Source of the DNA: an uncultured Oscillibacter sp.
GTDB lineage: Bacteria > Bacillota > Clostridia > Oscillospirales > Oscillospiraceae
Reading direction: 5' to 3'
NCBI GenBank assembly: GCA_948435975.1
Contig: CAOJHG010000048.1
Location: 1 to 9,476, forward strand
DNA: 9,476 nt
The notes under the pieces are model-generated. The model saw nothing but the letters and a program-made list of their open reading frames with translations. It was not told where the DNA came from and ran no database searches. Position 1 is the stretch's first letter. Each line of letters starts with the position of its first letter. Below, in pieces: positions 1 to 7,808 of the stretch. A program made the translations under genes and the position numbers.

Positions 1-1737
1 TACGCAGAACGGCAGCGCCTCCCTGGGTTTGCGTTCTCTCCCGATTCCCCTTGGCAGCAGGAGTTCGAGGACGCGTTCCCCTACGCCGAGACGGACGACC
101 AGCTTCGGGCCATCACGGAAATCAAGCGGGACATGGAGAAGCCCAGGCCGATGGACCGTCTTCTCTGCGGCGATGTGGGATACGGAAAGACGGAAGTGGC
201 TCTCCGGGCGGTGATGAAGTGCGTCCTGGACGGCAAGCAGGCCGCGATTCTGGTGCCTACCACCGTCCTGGCTCAGCAGCACTATGCAACGGCTATGGGG
301 AGGTTTCAGAATTTTCCAGTAAAAATCGAGGTCCTCTCCCGCTTCACCACGCCCAAGGAAGCCAAGCGCATTTTGGAGGCGGCGAAGGCGGGAAGCGTGG
401 ACCTCTTGATTGGCACCCATAAGCTGCTGCAAAAGAACATGGAATTTAAGGACCTGGGCCTGTTGATTATCGACGAGGAACAGCGCTTCGGCGTCACGCA
501 CAAGGAACGCTTGAAAGAGATGAGCCGTCAAGTGGACGTGTTGACCCTCTCAGCCACGCCCATCCCCCGGACGCTGAATATGGCGCTTTCTGGCCTGCGG
601 GATATGAGCACCATTGAGGAGCCGCCTGCGGACCGGCAGCCCGTTCAGACCTACGTGCTGGAGCATGACTGGGCCATCCTGGAAGACGCCATGCGGAAGG
701 AGCTCAGCCGGGGCGGGCAGATTTACTATCTCCATAACCGGGTGGAGAGCATCGACATGACAGCTTCCCGCATCCAGAAAATGCTGGGGCCAGAGGTGCG
801 GGTAGTGACGGGACATGGGCAGATGGGCGAGAGCGAGCTTTCCGCTGTCATGCACGCTATGGTAGACGGCGAGGCGGATATTTTAGTCTGCACCACCATC
901 ATCGAGACCGGCATTGACATTTCCAACGTGAACACCCTGATTATTGAGGACGCGGACCGGATGGGACTGGCGCAGCTCCACCAAATCCGGGGACGCATTG
1001 GCCGCAGCGCCCGGAGAGCTTACGCCTATTTGACCTTCCGCCGCGGGAAAATCTTGCAGGAGACGGCGTCGAAACGGCTGGCGGCAATCCGGGAATACGT
1101 GGAATTCGGTTCCGGCTTCCGAATCGCAATGCGGGACCTGGAAATTCGGGGCGCGGGAAACCTGCTGGGGCCGGAACAGTCCGGGTACCTCATGAGCGTG
1201 GGCTATGACCTCTATCTCAAGCTGCTGGAAGAGGCGGTGCTGGAGGAACAGGGCGAGACGCAGAAGATCGAAACGGAGTGTTCCGCCGATTTGACCGTAA
1301 ACGCCAACATCCCGGAACGCTATGTGCCCTCCTCGGAACAGCGGATGGACCTCTACCGCCGGATTGCCGCCATCCGCAGCAGCGAGGACGCCTCCGACCT
1401 GCTGGATGAGATGCTGGACCGCTATGGAGAGGCGCCAAAATCTGTGCTGACGCTGCTGGACGTGGCGCTTCTGCGGGCAGCGGCGGCCAAGGCGGGGGTT
1501 TCGGACATCAGCCAGAAGAAGGACATCCTGCGGTTCCAACTGGCCCAGTTCCGGCCAGAGGCGGTGGTATCAGTGTGCGGCATGAGCAAGTACCGCCAGA
1601 GGCTGACCGTAGCTGCCGGGGACCAGCCGGGGCTGACCTTGAAGCTGCGCCCCAATACAAACGCTTTGGACGCGGCGCTGACCTTGGTAGAGGATTTGCA
1701 GCTTGCCCAGAATCACAAAAGCACCGAAAAGGCGTAG
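1..1737 (+). CDS. mfd: Transcription-repair coupling factor Mfd, C-terminal part (5' end outside window)
   Basis: Frame 1 is open from the first base to TAG at 1735-1737, giving 578 residues of a protein that is usually about 1150-1180 long; the start lies upstream. Mfd is a cytoplasmic SF2 translocase that pushes stalled RNA polymerase off damaged DNA and recruits UvrA. Visible helicase motifs are Walker A GDVGYGKT (fragment residues 57-64), the DEEQ box (158-161), motif III SAT (184-186) followed by PIPRTLNMALSG, and motif VI RGRIGRS (330-336). The stretch after it matches the TRG (translocation in RecG) region, and residues about 430-530 match the C-terminal Mfd D7 domain. The N-terminal UvrB-like part and most or all of the RNA-polymerase-interaction domain are off the left edge. 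No frameshift or missing motif is seen. The stop codon lies within the stem of the following terminator. Family assignment is very secure. Confidence 0.97.
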   Translation, partial: YAERQRLPGFAFSPDSPWQQEFEDAFPYAETDDQLRAITEIKRDMEKPRPMDRLLCGDVGYGKTEVALRAVMKCVLDGKQAAILVPTTVLAQQHYATAMGRFQNFPVKIEVLSRFTTPKEAKRILEAAKAGSVDLLIGTHKLLQKNMEFKDLGLLIIDEEQRFGVTHKERLKEMSRQVDVLTLSATPIPRTLNMALSGLRDMSTIEEPPADRQPVQTYVLEHDWAILEDAMRKELSRGGQIYYLHNRVESIDMTASRIQKMLGPEVRVVTGHGQMGESELSAVMHAMVDGEADILVCTTIIETGIDISNVNTLIIEDADRMGLAQLHQIRGRIGRSARRAYAYLTFRRGKILQETASKRLAAIREYVEFGSGFRIAMRDLEIRGAGNLLGPEQSGYLMSVGYDLYLKLLEEAVLEEQGETQKIETECSADLTVNANIPERYVPSSEQRMDLYRRIAAIRSSEDASDLLDEMLDRYGEAPKSVLTLLDVALLRAAAAKAGVSDISQKKDILRFQLAQFRPEAVVSVCGMSKYRQRLTVAAGDQPGLTLKLRPNTNALDAALTLVEDLQLAQNHKSTEKA

Positions 1738-1761
1738 TGTTCCGCACTGCGCTTTTTCTTT
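1727..1761 (+). terminator. Rho-independent terminator overlapping the mfd stop codon
   Basis: Stem GCGTAGTG (1732-1739) pairs with CACTGCGC (1745-1752), with one G-T wobble and a 5-nt loop. AAAAG before the stem can extend the pairing into the T-tract TTTTTCTTT after it. The mfd stop TAG (1735-1737) is inside the left arm. It should end the mfd transcript and partly separate it from the lipoprotein gene at 1835. Confidence 0.75.
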
Positions 1762-1834
1762 GTCCGGGCATATTTTACCGGGATGTCTCATAAGTATGGC
1801 AGCAGGGACAAACCTGGAGAAAGGGAGGAAGTCT

Positions 1835-2836
1835 ATGAGAGTGAGGACCATTGCGCCGGCCCTTCTGCTGTGCCTGGCGCTGACGGCCTGCGGCGTGGAG
1901 GAGCAGGAGAAAAACGAAACGTCTCTGCTGGGCCAGGCGGCAGGAATAGATGATGCGGCGGTTCTGCTGACGGTGGACGGGCGTGAGATTCCGGCGTGGC
2001 ATTATCTTTACTGGCTGGACTTCACCTGCACCCGTCTGCGGGAACGGTACCAGGAGGCGGAAATCCCTCTTGACTGGGGCGCGTCGGCTGATGATGGAAA
2101 AGGGACCCTGGCGGACTACGCGAAGGCCCAGGCTCTGGCGGACACGGCGCTGTATGCCACGGTGGAGGCCTGGGCGGAAACCTACGGCTGTGCCTTTACC
2201 AGCGGGGACGAGGAGGAAGCGGCGGATATTTGGGCAAAGCAGTGCGCCGCTCACGGCGGGGAAGAGGCGTATCTTGCGTTCCTGGCAGAGCAGGGGCTGG
2301 ACCGTGCGCGAATGGACTCTTTGACCAGGACGGGACTGCTGTACCGTAAGCTCTTCGACCTCTTCCGCACGGAGGAAAGCCCCGCCCATGCGACCAGCGC
2401 CCCGGGATTGACCGTTGACCGCATTTTCGTCGCCGCAGGAGGAGACCGGGAAGCGGCGCGGGAGAAGGCGGCAGAGCTTTTTTCCAGACTGAACAGCGCA
2501 GAGGATCAGGCTGCAGCGTTCGATGCCCTGGCCGCGGAGGGAGACGAACCCACAGGCCCTTGGGTCTTGTTCTGCGGGGACCTGCCCGAGTCTCTGGAGG
2601 AGGCCGCCGCTGCGCTGGAGGAGGGGCAGTTTTCCGGAATCTTGGAGGCGGAGGACGGCTTTTCCATCCTGCGCCGCCTGCCGGAAGAGTCTGCGCCGCT
2701 GGACGGGAATTCCTTTGACCAGCTTTTGGAGGAGGCCGCTGGAAAAGCTGAAATCCAGACAACGGAGGCCTATGGCGCAATAGACCCCGCCGCCTTTTTT
2801 GAAACGCTGGAATCTGCCCGTGAAACAGCAGGATAG
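1835..2836 (+). CDS. SurA/PrsA-type lipoprotein foldase with degenerate parvulin domain
   Basis: The product has 333 residues. The ATG at 1835 is chosen because GGGAGGAA (1823-1830) sits just upstream and a classical lipoprotein signal peptide follows: a basic start (MRVR), a hydrophobic core and the lipobox LTAC with the lipidated cysteine at residue 19. The in-frame upstream ATG at 1703 lies inside mfd and would bury the signal. Residues about 43-180 are a helical SurA/PrsA-like N-terminal region beginning VLLTVDGREIP. Residues about 192-282 follow the parvulin fold pattern (VDRIFV, a helix with EAAREKAAELFSRL, then EEGQFSGIL and DGFSIL). Both histidines normally found in the strand motifs HIL and GYHII are replaced (R196 and S277), so peptidyl-prolyl isomerase activity is doubtful and a chaperone role is more likely. 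It should act on the outer face of the membrane in folding exported proteins. The assignment rests on pattern, not on a strong signature. Confidence 0.72.
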   Translation: MRVRTIAPALLLCLALTACGVEEQEKNETSLLGQAAGIDDAAVLLTVDGREIPAWHYLYWLDFTCTRLRERYQEAEIPLDWGASADDGKGTLADYAKAQALADTALYATVEAWAETYGCAFTSGDEEEAADIWAKQCAAHGGEEAYLAFLAEQGLDRARMDSLTRTGLLYRKLFDLFRTEESPAHATSAPGLTVDRIFVAAGGDREAAREKAAELFSRLNSAEDQAAAFDALAAEGDEPTGPWVLFCGDLPESLEEAAAALEEGQFSGILEAEDGFSILRRLPEESAPLDGNSFDQLLEEAAGKAEIQTTEAYGAIDPAAFFETLESARETAG

Positions 2837-2845
2837 CCTTTACAG

Positions 2846-2880
2846 AAAAAACGCCCTGATAGAAGAAGTCAGGGCGTTTT
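2846..2880. terminator. Bidirectional rho-independent terminator between convergent genes
   Basis: A perfect 9-bp stem ACGCCCTGA (2851-2859) / TCAGGGCGT (2869-2877) with a 9-nt loop is flanked by A residues on the left and T residues on the right. It therefore has a T-tract in both directions. It lies 10 nt after the lipoprotein stop and 6 nt beyond the arcC stop, so it can serve both. Confidence 0.9.
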
Positions 2881-2885
2881 CATAA

Positions 2886-3830
2886 TTACGCGAAGGTGAC
2901 GACCGTGCCGGTCTTGCCTTCCAGAGCGTCCAGGCATTTGTCCAGGCTGGTGATGATTGCCCGGCGGCCTGGGTGGTTCCGGGCGAAGCGCATGGCGGCC
3001 TCTACCTTTGGCTGCATACTTCCCTTGCCGAACTGGCCTTCCTCCAGATAGCGGGCGGCGTCAGCCAGATTCAGGCGGTCCAAATCCTGCTGGTCCGGCT
3101 TGCCGAAGTTGATGGCAACCTTTTCCACCTCCGTCAAAATCAGCAGAGCGTCCGCGTTGACCTCTTCTGCCAGCAGCTCCGCCGCAAAATCCTTGTCAAT
3201 GACCGCCGCTAAGCCTTCCAGCGTACCATCTGGGTTTTCCGCCACAGGCACGCCCCCGCCGCCGCAGGTGATGACGATGGCGTGATCCCACAGCAGGCGG
3301 ATGGACCCGATTTCCACGATTTTCTGCGGCAGGGGAGACGCAACCACCCGCCTCCAGCCCCGTCCGGCGTCCTCCCGCATGGCGTACCCTTTTTCATGCT
3401 CCAGGCGGCGGGCGTCTTCCTCGCTGTAAAAAGCGCCGATGGGCTTCGAGGGACTTTGAAAAGCGGGGTCCCTTCGGTCTACGACCACCTGTGTCGTCAG
3501 GGATACTACGGGAACATTCCGCCCGCGGATGCTGAGGGCATAGCGCAGGGCCTGCTGGATGTGGTAGCCGATATATCCCTGGCTCATGGCACCGCAGACG
3601 TCGAAGGGCATGGGCGGCACCACCTCCCGGGCTGTTTCTCCCGCTAGAAGGATGCGTCCTACCTGGGGGCCGTTTCCGTGGACGATGGCCATTTCGTATC
3701 CCCGGCGGCTGACCTCAGCAATCTGCTCACAGGTCTGGCGCACTACCGCGAGCTGAGCTTCGGCAGTGGCGTCGGAATCCTTGGACTGCAAGGCGTTGCC
3801 TCCAAGAGCGATGACAATTTTTTCCGGCAT
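2886..3830 (-). CDS. arcC: Carbamate kinase
   Basis: The product has 314 residues, the usual length of the family. The enzyme transfers phosphate between carbamoyl phosphate and ADP, giving ATP, CO2 and ammonia in the catabolic direction; it is cytoplasmic and belongs to the amino-acid-kinase fold. Motifs seen: IVIALGGNALQ (5-15), HGNGPQVGR (51-59), GAMSQGYIGYH (80-90), TQVVVDRRDPAF (113-124), ITCGGGGVPV (187-196), IDKDFAAELLA (211-221), LTEVEKVAINFG (232-243) and FGKGSMQPKVEAA (267-279). The start at 3830 is preferred over one 24 nt upstream because AGAAAGGA (complement of 3840-3847) is a good ribosome site for it and the protein then begins at the conserved first strand. No arginine deiminase or ornithine carbamoyltransferase gene is adjacent, so whether it works on arginine, agmatine, purine or urea-type carbamoyl donors cannot be told from here. 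Confidence 0.95.
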   Translation of the reverse strand: MPEKIVIALGGNALQSKDSDATAEAQLAVVRQTCEQIAEVSRRGYEMAIVHGNGPQVGRILLAGETAREVVPPMPFDVCGAMSQGYIGYHIQQALRYALSIRGRNVPVVSLTTQVVVDRRDPAFQSPSKPIGAFYSEEDARRLEHEKGYAMREDAGRGWRRVVASPLPQKIVEIGSIRLLWDHAIVITCGGGGVPVAENPDGTLEGLAAVIDKDFAAELLAEEVNADALLILTEVEKVAINFGKPDQQDLDRLNLADAARYLEEGQFGKGSMQPKVEAAMRFARNHPGRRAIITSLDKCLDALEGKTGTVVTFA

Positions 3831-4028
3831 AGAGTTTCGTCCTTTCTGCATCAATTATCCTCAGTCTGTGCAGAAAGCGGCGGCTTATGCAGGCGGAGGG
3901 CGGGGGACGAGAGAGACGAGGCGGGATTTCAAGGGCAGAACAAGCTTGAATAAAACGAAAATTTCGGGCGGTTTTTGTCAGCTTTCACAAAATTGAGAGG
4001 GAAAATGAGATTTGGGCATTCCGCCTAC

Positions 4029-4057
4029 TTCTCACAGAGGGGATTCCCCGATATAAT
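4029..4057 (+). promoter_or_regulatory. Sigma-A-like promoter for the Na/Pi cotransporter gene
   Basis: A perfect -10 hexamer TATAAT (4052-4057) is preceded, after a 17-bp spacer, by TTCTCA (4029-4034), which matches four of six positions of TTGACA. Transcription would start near 4064, giving a leader of about 60 nt before the ATG at 4125. The spacer contains the near-palindrome GGGGATTCCCC (4039-4049). Confidence 0.65.
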
Positions 4058-4124
4058 AAAATCGTTACCTATGCTGAATCACGTCCGGCCTGTTCCGGCG
4101 GGTCGGGGAACAAGGAGTATCTGC

Positions 4125-5876
4125 ATGGACATTTTTTCCCTATTCACCCTCTGCGGAGGTCTGGCCTTTTTCCTCTATGGCATGAACACCATGTCCAAGA
4201 GCCTGGAGAAAATGGCTGGCGGCAAGCTGGAGCGTCTCCTCAAGCGTATGACCTCCAACCCCATCAAGGGCCTGCTCTTGGGCGCGGGCATCACCATCGC
4301 AATCCAATCTTCCTCGGCTGTGACCGTGATGATGGTGGGCCTGGTGAATTCCGGCGTCATGGAGCTGGGGCAGACCATCGGCGTCATCATGGGTTCCAAG
4401 GTGGGAACGACTCTGACCGCCTGGATTTTGTCGCTCACGGGCCTGGAAAGTGGGAACTTTTTCCTGAATCTCTTAAAACCAGAAAACTTTTCGCCCCTCT
4501 TTGCACTGGCGGGCATCATGCTCATTATGGGCAGCAAGAAGCAGCGGCGGCGGGACGTGGGCCGTATCTTCATCGGCTTCGCCATCCTCATGTACGGCAT
4601 GGACCTAATGAAAAACGCGGTAAGCCCCCTGGCCGATATGCCGGAGTTCTCCAGCATCCTGACGGCTTTCACCAATCCGCTCCTGGGCGTGCTGGTGGGC
4701 GCGGTGTTTACGGGAGTCATTCAGTCTTCCGCCGCGTCAGTGGGCATCTTGCAGGCCCTGGCGCTGACGGGGTCCATTACTTACGGCATGGCCATCCCTA
4801 TCATCATGGGCCAGAACATCGGGACCTGCGTCACTGCGCTGATCTCCTCCATCGGCGTTTCCCAGGGGGCGAAGCGGGTCTCTGTCATTCACATTTTCTT
4901 TAATTTTACCGGCACGGGCGTGGGCCTGCTGCTCTTCTATGGCGGGAGCCTCCTGGTTCACTTTGCCTTCTTGGAGGGGACCATTGACGCTGTGGGCATC
5001 GCGCTGTGTCATACGATTTTCAACGTGGGAACCACCGCCCTCCTCCTCCCCTTCTCCCGCCAGTTAGAACGGCTGGCGAGGAAGGTGGTGAAGGAGAAGA
5101 CGGAAGAGGCGGAGTCTGGACAAACGGCGTTCCTGGACCCCCTTCTGATGCGGACGCCAGGCGCGGCGGTCAGCGAGTGCATCTCCCTGACGAACCATAT
5201 GGGTGCTCTGGCGCAAAAAAATCTCCTCCGGTCCCTTCTCCAGTTGACGGAGTACGATGCGGGACGGGAGGAAAAAATCCAAAAGGGAGAGGACAAGCTG
5301 GACCTGTTCGAGGACCGGCTCGGCAGCTACCTGGTTCAGATTTCTCAGCATGGCCTCTCTATGGACGATATTCACACAGTCTCCCGCCTGCTCCATGCCA
5401 TCGGGGACTTTGAGCGTATTGGAGACCACGCCTTGAATATCCAGCAGTCTGCCAAGGAGCTTCAGGAGAAGGAATTGGAATTCTCCGACGCGGCCAGGGC
5501 AGAATTGAAGGTTCTGATGGAGGCATTGGTGAATACCCTGGAGCTCACCATTGACAGCTTCCAGGCGGACGACCCTCTGACAGCCCAGGCGGTGGAGCCG
5601 ATGGAAGAGACCGTGGACCAGTTGATTGCGGAAATCCGGGCGCGGCATATCCGCCGTCTGCAAAACGGGGAGTGCACCATCCAGCTTGGCTTTGTACTGA
5701 GCGACCTGCTGACAAATCTGGAGCGGGTTTCGGACCATTGCTCGAATATCGCGGTTTCCGTCATTGAGGAGCGGTCCCAGGGCGCGGAACGGCACGCCTA
5801 TTTGCATGACATGAAAGCGGCCAGCGCATTCGCCGCGGATTTGAAGAAGGAACTGGAAAAGTACAAGCTGCCGTGA
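4125..5876 (+). CDS. Na+/phosphate cotransporter with C-terminal PhoU domain (NptA/YjbB type)
   Basis: The product has 583 residues and is an inner-membrane protein of the Na/Pi cotransporter II family, expected to couple sodium entry to phosphate uptake. Start at 4125: AAGGAG (4112-4117) is 7 nt upstream, and a sigma-A-like promoter at 4029-4057 lies within the longer upstream open frame, ruling out the earlier ATG. The membrane half (about 1-312) contains the family's inverted repeat, with the diagnostic QSSSA at 61-65 and QSSAA at 200-204, each after a glycine-rich helix. A basic cytoplasmic linker (about 312-340) leads to a helical PhoU-like half (about 345-575) carrying the two metal-binding type signatures DFERIGDHALNI (428-439) and NLERVSDHCSNI (531-542). 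The PhoU part may sense phosphate state or interact with signalling partners; no pst or pho genes are near. The gene stands alone between a promoter and a terminator. Confidence 0.93.
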   Translation: MDIFSLFTLCGGLAFFLYGMNTMSKSLEKMAGGKLERLLKRMTSNPIKGLLLGAGITIAIQSSSAVTVMMVGLVNSGVMELGQTIGVIMGSKVGTTLTAWILSLTGLESGNFFLNLLKPENFSPLFALAGIMLIMGSKKQRRRDVGRIFIGFAILMYGMDLMKNAVSPLADMPEFSSILTAFTNPLLGVLVGAVFTGVIQSSAASVGILQALALTGSITYGMAIPIIMGQNIGTCVTALISSIGVSQGAKRVSVIHIFFNFTGTGVGLLLFYGGSLLVHFAFLEGTIDAVGIALCHTIFNVGTTALLLPFSRQLERLARKVVKEKTEEAESGQTAFLDPLLMRTPGAAVSECISLTNHMGALAQKNLLRSLLQLTEYDAGREEKIQKGEDKLDLFEDRLGSYLVQISQHGLSMDDIHTVSRLLHAIGDFERIGDHALNIQQSAKELQEKELEFSDAARAELKVLMEALVNTLELTIDSFQADDPLTAQAVEPMEETVDQLIAEIRARHIRRLQNGECTIQLGFVLSDLLTNLERVSDHCSNIAVSVIEERSQGAERHAYLHDMKAASAFAADLKKELEKYKLP

Positions 5877-5900
5877 AAAGACAAGCCGTCCATCATAGAA

Positions 5901-5939
5901 GATCCCCCGTCCAAATCAAACGGACGGGGGATCGTTTTG
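5901..5939 (+). terminator. Rho-independent terminator after the Na/Pi cotransporter gene
   Basis: A perfect 12-bp stem GATCCCCCGTCC (5901-5912) / GGACGGGGGATC (5922-5933) with a 9-nt loop is followed by GTTTTG. It may also stop the convergent M23 peptidase transcript, but the tract on that strand (TTCTATGATGG) is a poorer T-run. Confidence 0.88.
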
Positions 5940-5954
5940 CTGTATTCAAGCGGT

Positions 5955-7808
5955 TCAAAGGTAATTCAGGGGGTTTCTTCTGGCGCCGTTGTAGCGAACC
6001 TCGAAGTGACAGTGATTGCCGGTGGAGTTTCCGGTAGAACCGACGCGGGCGATCTGCTGGCCCTTATAGACATGGGCGCCGACAGAAGTCACAATACTGC
6101 TGTTGTGGGCGTAGTAGGTCTCGTAGCCGTTGCCGTGGTCGATACGGACCAGATAGCCATAGGTGCCCATCCAGCCGGCATAGGTGACCGTGCCGCCGTC
6201 AGCCGCATAGACCGGCGTGCCATAGGGACAGGCGATGTCGAGGCCCCCGTGATAACCGGAACGCCGCGTGCCGTAGTAAGAGGTAATGTGTCCGGAGACT
6301 GGCCAGCGGAAGGTGCCGGTGGGATGCCAGGTGGGCCGGTCCTTGGTGCCGCGGAGACGCTGCTCAGTAACAGGCTCTTGCAGCGTGACTCTGGAAAGGA
6401 CAGTTCGCTCCACCTCGCTGCCGTTGACATAGGTGACGTTTGCGACCACATCCGCTGCGCCGTACTGGCCGGGAGAGGTCACCTTATCGTCGCCCTTGTA
6501 CAGCTCTGCGGTGTCGGTGTACTCGATTTCATAGAAGACCGGGTCCAAATACCGCTCCTGCTGGACCACCGTCATGGTCAGGTAGGGAACAGAGGCGGAC
6601 ATGGTGAGAATTTCTCCAATTTGCAGCTTGTCAATGTTGTAGCCAGGGTTCAGCGCCAGGAGTTCCTTGGAGGTGAGGCCGTGGTTCTCTGCGATTTCTG
6701 ACCAGGTGTCGCCTTTGGCAACGGTGTAGGTCACCTCGGCGGTTTTGGTGCTGTACAGTGTCTCCGCCAGATGGCCCAGGTTCATGATCTCGTCAGTGGG
6801 GACGAACTCCTGCTGAATGGTTACATCCTCGGCAAAGGAACAGGATATGGTGCCCTCGTTTGTAGCGGAGAGTTGGATCTGCTCCAAAAGCTGTTCCAGA
6901 GCCCCTTTGTATGGCGTGGCCCCGATGCGTTCGCCGTTCACGTAGAGGCAGTAAGCGTCCGTCACCAGTCCGATTTCCTGGGAAAGACCTTCCTCATAGG
7001 TCTCCTTGTCCACCAAGTCCTGCCGCCGCAGCCATCCTGATTCGTAGTGGAGAAGGGACTCGTCAATCTTGAAGGTGTGTCCCAGAGTCTGGGCAGTCAT
7101 GCGCTCCAGGTCGGCCCTGGCGTCCTCCGCCGCCGCTTCCGAGGACAGGGAGGCGATCACCTTCCCATTGTAAGTAACGGTAGTGCCCATGGTGTAGATG
7201 GAGAAGAAGAGGAGCACTGCCGCCGCCGCACAGCCGGAAGCCAGGAAGAGGACGGAGTGAACCCGGTGGCCTTCCAGCCAGCTCAGAAAGCGGCCGCTCT
7301 TTTGTACAGATTTGCTGTGCTGCCGCATCAGGCGTTCTTGAAGCAGACTGCCCCACATGGGGAACATGCCCAGGAAGAACAGCATCATCTGAATGGGAAT
7401 GCGTTCCGACTCTGGGAAGCGGTCCGCCCGTTCTTCCCGCAGGATGCGTCTCCAGCGGCGGCGGAAGCGGCGGGTCTTCTGGGAGGCGGCCCGGTACCAG
7501 CCAGGGCGTCCGGCCTCGATTTCAGACCGCCGCCTTCCGCTGGAGGAGCGCCGCTCGGTGTGCCGTTCCTCCGGCTCCGCAGGCCGCTGTTTGGGTTCCG
7601 CGGCAGGCTGGCGGCGGCTGGAGCTTCGTTCTGCTGCCGTCTCCCAGTCAGAGGAGCCCGGCCAATCGGACTTGGGCCGCTCTGCTGTCCGGACGGCGGT
7701 CCGTTCCCGGGAAATGCTCTGTTCCGGTTCCGCACTCCTCCGGGACTGGGTGCGTTTTCCGTTTGCCGTTCCACTCCGGCGGCTGGGTCGTTTTACATTC
7801 TGGCTCAT
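5955..7808 (-). CDS. Membrane-anchored LysM-G5-M23 peptidoglycan endopeptidase
   Basis: The product has 617 residues. Start at 7808: ribosome site AGGAG (complement of 7813-7817) with a rather short 4-nt gap, and a promoter further upstream. In order: an Arg/Ser/Glu-rich, probably disordered cytoplasmic region (1-135); a short hydrophobic segment (about 138-157); a basic loop; one clear transmembrane helix (about 183-207); an extracytoplasmic region with two related-looking units each beginning near a VTYNGK or LYVNGE strand (211-345); a LysM domain (358-404, YTVAKGDTWSEIAENHGLT); a G5-like domain (about 410-488, ending LRGTK); and an M23 (LytM-type) domain (498-617). Zinc and catalytic residues are intact: H520 and D524 (HGGLD), H568 (YAHNS), and H599 and H601 (NHCHFEV). 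It should cut peptide cross-links in the cell wall, with LysM and G5 binding glycan. Whether it acts in growth, division or sporulation is not shown by the context. Confidence 0.93.
   Translation of the reverse strand: MSQNVKRPSRRSGTANGKRTQSRRSAEPEQSISRERTAVRTAERPKSDWPGSSDWETAAERSSSRRQPAAEPKQRPAEPEERHTERRSSSGRRRSEIEAGRPGWYRAASQKTRRFRRRWRRILREERADRFPESERIPIQMMLFFLGMFPMWGSLLQERLMRQHSKSVQKSGRFLSWLEGHRVHSVLFLASGCAAAAVLLFFSIYTMGTTVTYNGKVIASLSSEAAAEDARADLERMTAQTLGHTFKIDESLLHYESGWLRRQDLVDKETYEEGLSQEIGLVTDAYCLYVNGERIGATPYKGALEQLLEQIQLSATNEGTISCSFAEDVTIQQEFVPTDEIMNLGHLAETLYSTKTAEVTYTVAKGDTWSEIAENHGLTSKELLALNPGYNIDKLQIGEILTMSASVPYLTMTVVQQERYLDPVFYEIEYTDTAELYKGDDKVTSPGQYGAADVVANVTYVNGSEVERTVLSRVTLQEPVTEQRLRGTKDRPTWHPTGTFRWPVSGHITSYYGTRRSGYHGGLDIACPYGTPVYAADGGTVTYAGWMGTYGYLVRIDHGNGYETYYAHNSSIVTSVGAHVYKGQQIARVGSTGNSTGNHCHFEVRYNGARRNPLNYL

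Noticed and set aside
883..1539. Minus-strand open frame of 218 codons opposite mfd
   Set aside because: It overlaps the helicase and C-terminal domains of mfd, whose frame is clearly coding; the antisense product has no recognisable motif and no ribosome site.
1703..1834. Upstream extension of the lipoprotein gene to ATG 1703
   Set aside because: It would begin inside mfd and run through its terminator, placing 44 residues before a complete lipoprotein signal peptide.
3956..3966. Palindrome CGAAAATTTCG in the arcC upstream region
   Set aside because: It is short, AT-centred and not tied to a convincing promoter on either strand, so it is likely chance.
3975..4124. Upstream extension of the Na/Pi transporter to ATG 3975
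   Set aside because: The extension spans the promoter and leader, and the ATG at 4125 has a well-placed AAGGAG and the family-typical N-terminus.
5064..5807. Minus-strand open frame of 247 codons opposite the PhoU half of the Na/Pi transporter
   Set aside because: The plus strand carries both PhoU signatures in one continuous frame; the antisense frame is a by-product of high third-position GC.
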